A model generated the notes under the pieces. The model did not search any database. It saw nothing but the letters and a program-made list of their open reading frames with translations, and was not told the DNA's origin. From the NCBI GenBank assembly GCA_963924555.1, contig OZ004587.1:248001-312000 (forward strand): a stretch of 64,000 nucleotides of DNA, in the 5' to 3' direction. How positions within the stretch are numbered: the stretch's first letter is position 1; each line of letters starts with the position of its first letter. The DNA comes from Crambe crambe. Its lineage: Eukaryota; Porifera; Demospongiae; Poecilosclerida; Crambeidae. This document shows, one piece after another, positions 43,621-54,917 of this stretch. The translations under genes were made by a program, and so were the position numbers.

Positions 43621-45530
43621 TTTACTTCTTAACCTGCATCAGGTTTCTCAGTCCTATTTTTGAACTCCTGGCTATTATAACCATGGTCCTTCGGGTTACA
43701 GCCCTCATAAAATTATAGCTACAAATGGATATTATAGGCTGATTCATATGAAGCTGGTAAGAAGCAGTCTTGAAGGCCCTCTAAGACTAAACTTTGGAAA
43801 GCATTACTGGAAAGAGTTTTTTGAGTTCAATTATTAGAGTAATTTTGGTGGAATGAGAAGGAAGTTGGAGTGCATTTGGAGGAAGTCAAGTCTTATCATT
43901 GGGCTGCTGGCGCATACTCATGCAAGAATCTGGTAGATGAAACCCTGCCTCCAACATTGAAAAGTCCAGAAAATTAATATCAGATTTTGTTACATCTTGT
44001 AAGCTGTGGCTATAGTTGCCCTGCACATCTCATCACAGGGGACTCTGCTAAGTTATTCTTTGAGCTTTTTCGTAGCAGGAATGTGTAGCATAAATTAAAC
44101 TGCTGTGCTAGCAAAAATGAGAAAACTGCTATATAGCATTCAGATCTCTACAGAATAGCATCTTACAGGTGTTGAGCAACTTCATCTTTTGTTGCATTAA
44201 CAGTAGGAGGTATGAATTTAACACAGATTCTTTTCCCATGCAGACAAATTTGCATGTAGCTTAACATAACTGCTTGATTGAGGACAGCTCTCTGCTTTAC
44301 CACCTCCTACGTACACATTCTTTTGTAAACCTAGCTAGAGTGGCACAGTGAAAAAAGACCATCCCTGGCTGACCATGGATAAAACCTTGTTAAGAGTGTA
44401 GCTATAGTGTATCCTTATGGCTCAAGGTTAATCATCTGCATTATATTCTCTCTTGTATTATTATTGCATCACATATGGAATAAGTGATTAGGTACAATGG
44501 TTATTATGAGGTAAGCTGATTAGTCGAAACATTAATTCCTGCAGAAAATGTTTCTTCACTGCATCGTCACTTAATAATAAATCCAAATTTATTGATCAAT
44601 TTAATTCATCTTTTGGAAATGGAGGAATGAGTTAAGCTATGGAGAGAAAACAGGACTTCAAGAGAACTATTTATCAGCTGTAGTATGAAAGTAAGTTGCT
44701 AGCTCACGTTACCTATCCCCATGGCTCCAGAAGATTGCTCAGAAGCTAGGAAAACTATCGACTTATGGTAGAATGGTAACTGCTGCAGAAGCTCTCCTTT
44801 TTGTTGGATTCAGATAATAATGCTCAGAAACAGTCTTCATTGGTCTGTGTTTCATGTTCTTACAGAATCTAGTCATATCCATCCGTACAGCCCTCGCTAT
44901 AACAAAGAGCAAATTCGACTGAAAATTGTGAAGCCGTTTATGATAGAAAAGCTTCGTTCATTTTTTATAAAATTTGTTATAATGATGTATTTTATAGCAT
45001 AAAATAGTATCTTTTTAAGGGCCCTTAAGGCCCTGACATGTAGTGGAGCACAACTTTAAAAGAAAGACTGGGGTGGACGAATTTATTGATATGAGTTCTG
45101 GTCACATGACCTCCAGCCAATCAGATCAACTGATCACAGTACTTTAAATCTAATAGTGTATACTTAAGTGTGTACTAAATATAGTAATTAGTACACACTT
45201 GAGCACACTGCACTGGTACTGAGACTACAGCCTGACCCCAGTGACCTAGCGCTTTACAGTTAACCCATACGGGTCTTCTTTTATACTGTCAGTTTTTCAG
45301 ATCCTTTGTTGTGTTTCAACAGGAAGTAATTAAATCTTAATGAATAATGAACATGATTAATAATAATAAGATCAATTTTAAGGCATAGATTGATTATTAT
45401 AGGATGAATAATATCAGTTTTTGTATGGAATATTACTTTGAAAGGTTTATATTGAAGGTGCAATTGGTCAAAGTAGACTGTGGAAACATTGACTTCACAT
45501 CTTCTGGATTGAATTTTTGCTTCTTTTTCA
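43621..45530. other. 1.9-kb stretch without a recognised gene
   Basis: AT-rich DNA with only short frames (for example 44820-45002) and no motif I know. 45165-45205 holds 'agtgtgtactaaat' and 'agtacacactt', a small inverted pair. Confidence 0.45.
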
Positions 45531-47875
45531 AGGACACAAATTTTTCAAGGGCATGGTGAAAAGTTTGCAGCTTGTGATTTAACTCCAGATATTACCCTTC
45601 CACTTGATGATAGTGTAATTGTGAAACTTATATCAAAACTAAAATCTTGTACAAAGCACAATTTTATTCAATCTCTTCTGGTAATTGCAAGTTCAGTGAT
45701 GGGTGACGACATACAGTGGATGCCCTATTGCAATAGCCTCAGGAGAGTCTGGTACTGGCAAGTCCACTAGCATAGCTGCTGCTTTAGCACTCCAAGGTCT
45801 AAATGAAAAGCACATTTTCGTTAAGGGGACAAATTCTGCATTTCTGGATCGCAGCAGCAAATCTGGTCTACCTTACGGAATAGAGGATCCAAAGAACAAT
45901 GTTGCCTCTAAAAATAATGCTATCAATTTGGGAGAGTTGGCAGTAGACCTCTACAATGGATCTCGCACAGCAAATATGAAAACTGGCTCATTGAAGCCTT
46001 TAAGCATACCATCAATTGCTTCCAATTTTCAAATAAATCAGCAAGAGAGGTAAGTTGTCTAATTTTTGACTATAGATCATGCATGACCTTTCGATAAACT
46101 AGTTTTCATGCATGATATACAGGGCCATTGTAATATTTTATATGCACTACTATAGCTAGCTAATACCACTGCAGGGTACTGAGCAGAATTCTGTTAATTC
46201 CTTTTCGTCTTCCTTCTTGTGGTCCTCAAACTTCTTATGAATCTGAAGCTTATAGGGAACTGTATGAAGGAATTGAAAGTGGGTACTATTCTTCAGCTAT
46301 AGGATGGTAATTAGGCAGGGAAAGCTACTTGCTGACAGCCGAGAAAGGATTGATATGTTACGTGATGAGAAATGTGGTGGGTTGGAGTATTTGCTTCTAT
46401 TTACTTGAGGAGGTAATTTTCATAACAACCAATTCCTTATCTACGTATCACCTAGCAGTGTATTCATTATGACACTTCCTTACAAGATACTGGCACTGTT
46501 GAAGGACAAAACCAGTGAATATGAAGATAATGCAGATGATTTAGAAATACCGGAATTCTTGTTAACATACATATGCAATATTAGACTGCAAAGCAAACTA
46601 CTGCTATTAAGATACATGATACAGTTCTAATTATAGAGACGTTTCAAATAGTACACCATAGAAACTCATTACATATTATTAACTTAGTGTACAGCAAGCA
46701 AATTTTGCTTCTCATAATTATATTATGCCATACATAACTTGTTAATTACATTTCCAGATACTTTTACTTGTATTTTACAGGAAGAAATAAAATGTGATGA
46801 CCTTTTTGCTGAAGCTAAGAAACTTTTGAAAGATATTGAAAGATCAAAAGTAGCACCGAATAAACCAGTGACTGAACTAGATATTGTCCAGCAAGTATTG
46901 AAACAAGTATCTGATGCAGCAATCACAATGGAACCATATGAGGTATACTTACATGTTATGATGCCTTTTTAAGAGACTGTATGGATGCATGCATCTATAG
47001 GTATTAGTCTTTATGAGGCTAACAGAGATTAAGAACAGGCCTGCTATAATTCTGTGGCTCAAGAAGGCTCTCATGCTCTGCAGTGGTGGCCCATCAGCAC
47101 AACAATTCTATAAAAACCTTACAAATTGGCACAACTCAAGAGAAAAAAGATATGTTAAAAGAAGGCAGTCTAGACATTAGTATAAAGAGGGGATCAGAAA
47201 ACACTGTCCGTCAAAGTTGTGCATCGATATTCATTGATGACAGAAGATTACCTCTTGAACTACTTGATGACATCAAGAAAGGTGCAATGATATTATGTGT
47301 ATGATATTATGTAGCTTGCTGCACCAAAAGGGGCCTTTCAAAAAAATCTACTGTAGGAAAAACTTCCATGATAGATCTATCACAAGCAGAGAGCATGGAT
47401 TGTCCTCCACCAGTGAATTCAGCCGAAAATAGCAATCCTCTACCAGCGAATTCAGCCAAGACCATGAATCCAGTGAATTCAGCTGAAAACACGAATCCTC
47501 CTCTGCCAGTGACCCTGAATCCTCCCCCACCAGCAGAAAGCATGAAACCTTTGCCAGCAAATTCAGCCAAAAATAGGAATCCTCCTCTGCCAGCAAATTC
47601 AGCCAATCCAGCAAATTCAGCCAAAAACATGAATCCTCATCTGCCTGAATTCTCCCCCGCCAGCTGAAAACATGAATCCTACTCTGCCAGCAAATTCAGC
47701 CGAAAATATGAATCCTCCTCTACCAGTGAATTCAGCCAAGACCATGAATCCTCCTCCACCAGTGAATTCAGCTGAAAACACGACACCAGTGAATTCAGCC
47801 GAGACAATGAATCCCACAAATCCTCCACCTGAAAGTGTTATTTTTTCACTTTCTCCTACCTCAGAAAATAATTAA
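45531..47875 (+). pseudogene. P-loop ATPase gene of mobile-element type, decayed
   Basis: Exon-like pieces on the plus strand. About 45531-46049 holds 'CPIAIASGESGTGKST' (Walker A) and then 'FVKGTNSAFLDRSSKSGLPY', 'LAVDLYNGSRTANMKTGSLK'. The donor at 46050 joins in frame to 46175-46306 ('VLSRILLIPFRLP'). Later candidates are 46492-46560, 46781-46941 ('EEIKCDDLFAEAKKLLKDIE') and about 47030-47150. Just upstream of Walker A a one-base shift near 45700 separates 'QSLLVIASSVMG' from the ATPase part, and 47150-47300 has several stops. The ATPase resembles P-loop proteins found in uncharacterised animal mobile-element ORFs; I cannot name the family. The end is the Pro/Asn/Ser repeat at 47395-47875. 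Confidence 0.55.
47395..47875 (+). repeat. Coding minisatellite '(P/A)NSA(E/K)NMNPPLP'
   Basis: About a dozen units of 30-45 bp around 'ccagtgaattcagccgaaaa' encode repeats such as PVNSAENMNPPLP. Two open pieces (47368-47667 and 47672-47875) are offset by a frame change in 'cctgaattctcccccgccagc'. The purine/pyrimidine bias also leaves the minus strand open, giving false ORFs there. Confidence 0.8.
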
Positions 47876-47879
47876 TTGT

Positions 47880-48591
47880 ACACCTTTAATAGCTACTTTA
47901 TTATTTTCTTTTAAAGTTTTAGGAACGAAGCGAATGTTAGTATCCACAATTGCAGCCACAAAACCAAAAAGAATTTAAAAAAGTGTGGACAGGTTTCCAT
48001 GACAATTTGATTCACTATAGGTATATTATTAGCTACAGAGCTACAATTTTTGCTGTTGGAAATAATTGAAATTGCTAAAAATAAATTTCAGTTGATTTAC
48101 ATAAGTGGGGGTGAGCAATCCACTAAGAGGACATTCTGCCGTATACCAGTTCACTGATATAGTTACACACTCTGGGCACCATAGACACTATTATATTATA
48201 TTAGCAGTAGCTACATGGACACCCTGCATTTTACAGGAGATTGGCAAACTTTGTGGTCATGCAGTCTCCTAATGCCAGTCCACATCATCTTCCTCCGCCA
48301 ATGAGTGAAGCCAGCCAGTCCTGTGCATGTGGTCCCTCAGGACGTAGGGACATCATGTGATCCTGTGGTTCTAATCCAATTTCAAATGTCTCTTTTTTCA
48401 GGTCCAGTGATTAGCATAGATGTGACTAGTATGGATGACTATTACTTGGACATTGCTCCCTATAATACTCTCTCCCTCATCACGTTCAAACACCTGGTTA
48501 TTCACAACCCCAGCGAGTCTGTACAGAGTGCTTCAGCATACTTGATGCAGTACAGAAGACCAGTGATACTGATGTATATAATAAATAGTAG
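47880..48591. other. Left flank of the 5.7-kb TIR element; one weak exon candidate
   Basis: An acceptor-like 'tctcttttttcag' at 48388-48400 precedes an open plus-strand frame (SGPVISIDVTSMDDYYLDIA... to about 48590) that then runs into the element's TIR. I recognise no domain. It may be a host exon cut by the insertion. Confidence 0.3.
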
Positions 48592-48944
48592 AGGACCTGG
48601 CTCATTTTTGTGTGCACTTAATTTAGCGGAGGATAGCTTCATTTTTTTTGGGTAATATGAACCCAAGGAACAACATGGGATGTGTGCCAACTTGTGCATC
48701 CTCTGCGAACATGCCAAAAATGACCACGCCCCCTTTTTCTGAGGTAAAACCGCTGTATCTTCTAAACCGTTAGAGCTACAGACTATCTGAGGTGCTCAGA
48801 ATGTTCAGAATGACCATATTTAGGGGGTTATAAATGAGTAAAAACCTTGTGACTTGATCACAATACCACTTTCTGGCTTTAGCATGTATCAGAGTTAATA
48901 AATTTCTTAAATAATGATCTGAAAAATGAAAGGATGAGGAGTGT

Positions 48945-51900
48945 TCATTCTATGATAGGGTTTTTACAACAATCACCTCCCTTGCATTTGCAGTACTTGC
49001 AGCACTTGATCCTGGCTACTCTGCAGGGACACCCATTCTTGCGAGCACATTTTCCACATGTGCAGGGATCTGGCAGGCCTTCAGGCTTTGAAATTACTAT
49101 TTCAGGAAGTAATAAACTGCCCCTTTTCACAAAACCATAGGATTCAGCATCCATAATGGTGGTAGCATCTCTAAATGGAGCTTGGACCCACAACTGGAGC
49201 TGGTAATAAGCTCTATGGATGTGTTTCCTGGCATTGGCTGAGGTGCAAACGGTTTTCTCAAAGTCCATTTTGAGGGCATTGCTATTAAATGCAGCAAGAC
49301 GCAGGTCATCAAACGTCTCCAAGTCCGTAGATGGTTTCAGACACTTGACCAAGAATGTCTCCGCCATTAGTACTGCACTTTCTATCAGCTGTGGACTATC
49401 AAAATTCAGTATAAAAGAAGAATTTCCTGGCTTGTGGAGAGCTTTTAGGGCTGCTAGTTTAGTGGATACCTTACTGGTGGTATCACAACCAGTCAGTGCA
49501 TGGAGTGCTGGGAGACACCTTGTAAGCTCATCTCCCAGAGCTATGCAGATATCGTGGAGTGGTAGTATGGATTTTTTCACTCCCGAATTGCGGATGAGCC
49601 AGAGCTCTTGGAGGCCATAGTCTCTCCAATTAACTGTGATGTGGTACAATAGGCACACAAATACATCTGTGTCACCTGATAACAGCATCAAGGATGTAGG
49701 TCCTGATTGATGACTTAAGGTGTCCTGCACATGGAACATCATCCTGTCATCAGCTTCCTCATGAGTGCAATTGAGACGAGGGAACAAAGCAGCATGTCCA
49801 GCTGACACCACCCATGCCTGTGGAGATATGCCAAGGTATAGAGGTTTGGAGCCATTGTAATTGGTAGTAAGCCACTCGACATAGAATGCCTGAAATGCAG
49901 TTTTGCTGACAGAAGACGACCAAAAGTTCTCTATTACCACTGGAACATTTTGATTTGGGGATATCACATCAAGGACAACCATTTCTTTAGACTTCCCTCT
50001 TCTTTTTCTCTCTGCATTCTTGATGCTGTCCTCTTTGTAAGTGTCAAAAACGATATGGATCTCATCAGAGTTGTGCCCGGCTCTTGTGACCATAGATGTC
50101 AAAGCAATAGCAAAGTCATTGAATGTCTTGACAGGAGGATCGAGTTTCTTTAAGGGAACTTTTCTCACCAAGGCCATGAAGTCGATAATGATGGCATGGG
50201 TTTGTGGGGAAGTTTCTGGTCCTTTTTTGTCAACAAGTGGGCACAACTTCAACAGCTCAGTCCCAAGTTGTGATTTCACATTCTTCCTCAAGTAGCCATC
50301 ATTGTCGATCAAGAAGAAAGCAGAGTTGGTGATCTCATGCTGGAGTAGTTCCTCAACAGTGAACCCTCGGTGACACCCATACTCAATAGACATGAGTGCT
50401 TTGATTGTCTCACCTTTGATGTCTGCTTTGGAATCCAAGTTCGAAGTGGTTTTGGGGGGTGACCTAAACTTGATTTTGCTAATTGTTGAGTGTATTGATA
50501 CTGACTTTTTTCTGAGGCGATCATCGATATACTTAGCATAAGCAGTGCTGCCCTCCTGTAAACAACACAACAACTTGTCTACTCTAACATTGGTCACAAT
50601 TTCTCCAGTGAGAATATTCTTCAGCGCTACCTGATCTTGTAGCGGACTGCATACCTTCAGGAGATACTCCTTGATGTCTTGCACCATCTTAACTATTGTA
50701 GCTGCAGTGGTCAGGTTGAAGTTGTGGTGAAGTGATAGTTCTCCATGGACATCATCCTTCGTCTTCATGAGGTCAACGTACTGGTCTTTCTTGTGCTTGA
50801 TGATCCCCCATAAAGCTACAGCATCCTTCTTCCTGGTGACACCAATTATCCCCCCACTCACCTTGGCAGGGCGGTTGTAGCGCTGTTCTAGTGCCTGGTC
50901 AAAAGGTACTCCACTGCCTTTCTTGTTAGTGTTCACGACGAATCCACCCTTCATGTAAGAGTCATAGATCAGTGGGAACTTCTCCTTCAGTTGATAGCAG
51001 TCCTGCAAGAATAATGGTGTCCATCGGCAGTAGTTTGTTCTCCCAAAAAAGAAGAACAGTGAAGTTGCCCTCTCTACAGCACTGAGATAAAGAATCCAGT
51101 CTCCAGTGCGCATAGAATTGGTCAAATCCCTGATTATTGGGAACAAGTCTGAAACATAAGTATTCCAGTAATTAAAAGATTGGGACAGTGATGCCCTTTC
51201 CTCAAGGTAGACTTGAAAGGCTGCTTCGATGGTGTTAGCGTGCTCCTTTGCTGTGTTCCATTCTTCACCCACAAGCTTTTTGGACTGACAGTTGACCTGC
51301 AGTGCCTCCAGCTCTGTTTGTCTCTCAGGGAATTTGGAGAGGGATTCTTCTAGCATCATAGATGTGAGGACCTCATGTATCATTGAATGGGCAGTGCGGG
51401 CCCTAGAATAGTGGGAACCAGAGATCACGGACTTGATGACATCAGTACCATAGCATTCTGTCTCAACCAGTACAGCAAAAATTCCAGAAGGTTCCAGGTA
51501 TGCACCAAGACAGGCCAACACAATCTTCTCCATATGAAACCCACCCAGACCAAGGAATATGTTGTTAAACTGGTCTGGTTTCATCAGCTGGATTTCCTTT
51601 GCAATACAGTACACACCTTCATCGGCCCACAATCCACCATAGTTGTCACCCTTCTGTTTCAGTGCATCCTGGAAGTTAATCATTGTGGTTAGGATTGCAT
51701 CGTATGTTGTAGCTGGATAGGGAAGGATGGGGCTAAGAATCGTGGTGGTAGAGTTGAAGTGGCTATCCATAGTTGCACTTCGCACAGCTGTGAATCCTGG
51801 GGTGCAGCCATTCTCATGTGTCGCTCTTTTGGAGAAGCGATTGACCAGCCATAGAAAATAGTCTGAGTTTATTGACTTGATTGCTATGGTGAAGCTGTCA

Positions 51901-53717
51901 GCTGGGGGAGAGAGGTCTGTTGATATAAAGTCCCAGTCTTCTGCTGCAGTTGTGGAGGTCAATGCATTGAAAGGGGACTCTATGTAATCGAGGTCTGTTG
52001 TAAAGGACTCTGTTGCTGAGGAAGATGCCATAGTAGAGACTGTTGTTGGAGCAACAACTTTTCCTGGAGCTATTAATGTGTTGGGTGATACCTTGTAGTT
52101 GGTAGGTATCTCTCCACGTTCCTTCACTGCCCCCATCTTGATGATCTGTTGGCATTTGACTTGAGACCTAAGCTTAACTGTGGTCCTACTCTGAGTGGCA
52201 AGGGACCTTACAGAGATTTCATGCTCCTGTGGTGGTTTCTCCAAATTGACTGGAACATTTTGAAAGAGAACAAGGATGGTGTCATGCGTGGAGCCTGTTC
52301 CTGCCAGGGTGCTTTCATTTCGGTCAAAATTGTCCATTGCCCCATTTATTGGGCTGGTTGGTTCTAGTACAGCAGGAAGAGGTACTCTATTATCACCTAC
52401 AGCAGTGATGATCCGTTCAGCGAGATCGACATCAATCTTCTTGACTGTGTTATAGCTGACACATATTCTGTAGTGACTAAGAACGGTCACCAGCTCTTTC
52501 GATCGTGTTAGACTATGCACTGTTTGACCAACCATGACATGGAAAGGTGTTGGTTCCTTGCCATCAGTCATGATGTAGTGCAGAATCTGAAAGACTACAT
52601 CAGTCCGCTGCTGAGTGGTTGTTTTTCCCTTGAACATGTAGGAGCAAAACTCTGTCCATTTTGGTGGTGGGTTGCTAATGAATGTGTCCATGGAGAGTTG
52701 GAGGTCTTGGGGCTCACAGAAGCTGTTTTTGAGTCCAAAGCTGTATTCTTTCAGCTCCTGTGCCAGTTCAGTTGCAACCTGTTGGACAGGTGAAGCTCTC
52801 AGGGATTCTACCAAAGCCTCAGCAGAGCTTTCCGTAGAAAGCACCATCTGGGATATTCGCTTGTTGTTTGGGTATGTAAAGCAGACAGCATCTCCATACA
52901 GCTCAATGATGAGCTGTTTTACCGCTCTGTTTGACACCATTCCAGCTGAGCCTTCATTTAGCTTATCTCTGATGGAAGTGAGACTATGTGCTGATCTACT
53001 AAAATCAAGCCCAAGGGCCAAAAATCGGGCTTTGAAGGAATCATCTGCAGCTGTGACTGAATTTTCCATTTCGAGGTTTTTCATTATTTCTTCAATTCTA
53101 GCCTGATATTTATTGAAATAGCCTTTACGACAATGGTCATGATATAAGATATCAGCTGCAAAAACATCCCCTACATCACACATTGCGGCAGTTTCTGTGT
53201 ACACATGGTCTCTGAACAGTAAACCTGCATTGATTAACTTTTGGGCCATTGGTTTTTCAGAGACTCTGTACAGTGTGTGTATAGTCTTCTGTCTAACTGT
53301 AATGCGATCTGCACCACAAAAGATGCAGACATTCGAAGATACACTGGGTTTAAATCTCTTGCTGCGTCGCTCAGATACATCTATGCTAGGCTCCTGCCAA
53401 GATGGCTCTGCCTGTTCTAAAGGATGGCTGGTTACGATATCAAACCTAGCCATTTCTCTTTGAAAATTTCTGTAACAAGATGAAGCATGGTATTTGAACA
53501 TACTCTGCTCTTGCACAGTCAGTTGAACGACCCTAGTGGCTCGGATGTCACTATTCTCTGCTTTTTTGGCAAGCAAGACAATGTTACTCCGACCTACTTC
53601 ACCACTGGAGAGGTACTCAGATCGCTTCTTCTTTTGACATAGGATGCACTCGTTGAGATCGATAGGCTTGAGTCTAACACAAGGAGCAGTAAGATGTACT
53701 TCATCCTGAGAACACAA
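48945..53717 (-). CDS. 1590-aa ORF: Cys/His clusters, PIN/FEN-like nuclease pattern, Cys-rich tail
   Basis: Intact frame, no introns seen after 53717; an acceptor-like 'cttgtgttctcag' right at the start means the first codons may come from an upstream exon. The N-terminus has two Cys/His clusters: 'NECILCQKK' with 'FKYHASSCYRNF' (residues about 23-85) and 'VCIFCGADR' with 'LYHDHCRKGYF' (about 131-205). Residues 210-1170 are not recognised. The C-terminal third has ordered acidic motifs: 'IIIDFMALV' (about 1177), 'IHIVFDTY' (about 1223), 'CTHEEADDRMMFHV' (about 1322), 'LLSGDTDVFVCLLYH' (about 1350) and 'LPALHALTGCDTTSKV' (about 1408), a PIN/FEN-like spacing of Asp/Glu. The tail 'CTCGKCARKNGCPCR...CCKYCKCKGGDCC' is a CXC-like metal-binding segment that could bind DNA. 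Similar 'HEEAD.RM...SGDTDV' ORFs are, to my knowledge, common as uncharacterised proteins in invertebrate genomes. Role as the element's nuclease is inference. Confidence 0.7.
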   Translation of the reverse strand: MCSQDEVHLTAPCVRLKPIDLNECILCQKKKRSEYLSSGEVGRSNIVLLAKKAENSDIRATRVVQLTVQEQSMFKYHASSCYRNFQREMARFDIVTSHPLEQAEPSWQEPSIDVSERRSKRFKPSVSSNVCIFCGADRITVRQKTIHTLYRVSEKPMAQKLINAGLLFRDHVYTETAAMCDVGDVFAADILYHDHCRKGYFNKYQARIEEIMKNLEMENSVTAADDSFKARFLALGLDFSRSAHSLTSIRDKLNEGSAGMVSNRAVKQLIIELYGDAVCFTYPNNKRISQMVLSTESSAEALVESLRASPVQQVATELAQELKEYSFGLKNSFCEPQDLQLSMDTFISNPPPKWTEFCSYMFKGKTTTQQRTDVVFQILHYIMTDGKEPTPFHVMVGQTVHSLTRSKELVTVLSHYRICVSYNTVKKIDVDLAERIITAVGDNRVPLPAVLEPTSPINGAMDNFDRNESTLAGTGSTHDTILVLFQNVPVNLEKPPQEHEISVRSLATQSRTTVKLRSQVKCQQIIKMGAVKERGEIPTNYKVSPNTLIAPGKVVAPTTVSTMASSSATESFTTDLDYIESPFNALTSTTAAEDWDFISTDLSPPADSFTIAIKSINSDYFLWLVNRFSKRATHENGCTPGFTAVRSATMDSHFNSTTTILSPILPYPATTYDAILTTMINFQDALKQKGDNYGGLWADEGVYCIAKEIQLMKPDQFNNIFLGLGGFHMEKIVLACLGAYLEPSGIFAVLVETECYGTDVIKSVISGSHYSRARTAHSMIHEVLTSMMLEESLSKFPERQTELEALQVNCQSKKLVGEEWNTAKEHANTIEAAFQVYLEERASLSQSFNYWNTYVSDLFPIIRDLTNSMRTGDWILYLSAVERATSLFFFFGRTNYCRWTPLFLQDCYQLKEKFPLIYDSYMKGGFVVNTNKKGSGVPFDQALEQRYNRPAKVSGGIIGVTRKKDAVALWGIIKHKKDQYVDLMKTKDDVHGELSLHHNFNLTTAATIVKMVQDIKEYLLKVCSPLQDQVALKNILTGEIVTNVRVDKLLCCLQEGSTAYAKYIDDRLRKKSVSIHSTISKIKFRSPPKTTSNLDSKADIKGETIKALMSIEYGCHRGFTVEELLQHEITNSAFFLIDNDGYLRKNVKSQLGTELLKLCPLVDKKGPETSPQTHAIIIDFMALVRKVPLKKLDPPVKTFNDFAIALTSMVTRAGHNSDEIHIVFDTYKEDSIKNAERKRRGKSKEMVVLDVISPNQNVPVVIENFWSSSVSKTAFQAFYVEWLTTNYNGSKPLYLGISPQAWVVSAGHAALFPRLNCTHEEADDRMMFHVQDTLSHQSGPTSLMLLSGDTDVFVCLLYHITVNWRDYGLQELWLIRNSGVKKSILPLHDICIALGDELTRCLPALHALTGCDTTSKVSTKLAALKALHKPGNSSFILNFDSPQLIESAVLMAETFLVKCLKPSTDLETFDDLRLAAFNSNALKMDFEKTVCTSANARKHIHRAYYQLQLWVQAPFRDATTIMDAESYGFVKRGSLLLPEIVISKPEGLPDPCTCGKCARKNGCPCRVARIKCCKYCKCKGGDCCKNPIIE

Positions 53718-53849
53718 GTTTAAAATTACAATTAGATTGCATGCAATCTAAAAAACCTCCTTTGTGTCCTGTAACACATGGTAGCTAGTGATGAAAGCAT
53801 ATAACTTACCATTGATCTTGCTCTTTACAAAGATAGCCTCTTTCAGACT

Positions 53850-53945
53850 GAACCAAATCTGCAAAAACCTGCAAAAGCCTGCAAAAACCTGCACTACTAG
53901 CAGGCTGGCAGCTGCACTACTAGCAGCTGCCAGCAGTAGCAGGAG
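53850..53945. repeat. Short tandem and inverted repeats upstream of the 1590-aa ORF
   Basis: 'ctgcaaaaacctgcaaaagc' units are followed by 'ctactagcaggctggcagct' and an overlapping 'gcagctgcc' palindrome. It lies in the ORF's 5' flank and so may be regulatory. Confidence 0.6.
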
Positions 53946-54332
53946 GTTAACATACCTCAGTACTGTTTATGCCTACAATGCATGTACATGTACATGAACC
54001 TATGAGCTGTAAAATGTAGCTAGGGTGCTGGTAACATTTTTTAGCAAGTTATAAGATTTTTTCTTTTATAGCTCCCCTAAACATGGTAATTCTAAACATT
54101 TCGAGCACCTCAGATAGTCTGTAGCTCTAACGGTTTAGAAGATACAGCTATTTTACCTCAGAAAAAGGGGGCGTGGTCATTTTCGGCATGTTCGCAGCGA
54201 ATACACAATTTGGCACATATGCCATGTTGTTCCTTGGGTTCATATTACCCTAAAACAGTTAAGTTATCCTCCGCTAAATTAAATGCATACAACTCTAAGC
54301 CAGGTCCTAGACTAAAAGTAACATTGTAGCTA

Positions 54333-54890
54333 ATGCATTGCTTTTTACACAATTGGATGATATATCATGGATCTGATTATGAGGAAGTGAATATGCATCT
54401 CACATTTGATGGAGTATCAGGCAATCGTCAATGCTTGAATGTTACGATAATTGATGACTCAGATTTTGAAAGAGATGAGAATTTCTTTCTTGCATTGCAG
54501 CCAGAAAATATCAGGACTGGTGGTGGAGCAAATTTGACTCGATCACATACTAGAGGAGTAACTTATATCTTTACAGTCCCCCCTGAGTCACCATTACGTA
54601 ACTGCAGTGGCACTGTGGTGTCTCTCCAGTACTGCTATCAGGCAAGGAATAGAGACAGAGAAAATAATAGAACTGTCTTCAACATCCTATCCTTGACTCA
54701 AAATGGCATGAGTTTCAGAGTGAATAGACGAATCTTCATAAGAACTATTCCACCAGATAGTATATGTACTTCTATAGGAAATAGGAGGCAGATTTGTTGT
54801 GATAATACAACCCTTAGGAACTTTAACAGATTTCAACTCCCATACATGTATCTAGTACCTTCAAGAGTATGCAAGAGACGTCCAGTCTGA
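54333..54890 (+). CDS. Calx-beta exon of a sponge-type surface protein (partial)
   Basis: The frame holds the end of a Calx-beta domain ('CLNVTIIDDSDFERDENFFL'), then a Cys-containing segment ('CSGTVVSLQYCYQARNRDRE', 'ICTSIGNRRQICCDNTTL') and a stop after 'CKRRPV'. Calx-beta domains bind Ca2+ and occur in extracellular adhesion proteins; sponges have many. No signal peptide or other exon was found; only 24 bp separate it from the end of the 5.7-kb element, so the rest of the gene may have been displaced. It could be the last exon of a gene or a fragment. Confidence 0.6.
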   Translation: MHCFLHNWMIYHGSDYEEVNMHLTFDGVSGNRQCLNVTIIDDSDFERDENFFLALQPENIRTGGGANLTRSHTRGVTYIFTVPPESPLRNCSGTVVSLQYCYQARNRDRENNRTVFNILSLTQNGMSFRVNRRIFIRTIPPDSICTSIGNRRQICCDNTTLRNFNRFQLPYMYLVPSRVCKRRPV

Positions 54891-54917
54891 AGGTCAAACA
54901 AGTTTATGATTCCATCA

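Larger units (their letters stand above)
48592..54308. mobile_element. 5.7-kb element with ~240-bp terminal inverted repeats, unclassified
   Basis: Left arm 48592-48834 and right arm 54066-54308 are imperfect reverse complements (by eye about 85%), starting AGGACCTGGCT and sharing blocks such as 'gggtaatatgaacccaagga', 'gaccacgccccctttttctg' and 'ctaaaccgttagagctacag'. Between them is a single 1590-codon ORF on the minus strand. I could not see a target-site duplication. The architecture is that of an autonomous DNA transposon whose enzyme is not a DDE protein that I can recognise. Confidence 0.75.

Noticed and set aside
47307..47817. Minus-strand Phe/Leu/Gly-rich frames
   Set aside because: Mirror of the plus-strand coding minisatellite; its composition leaves the other strand open.
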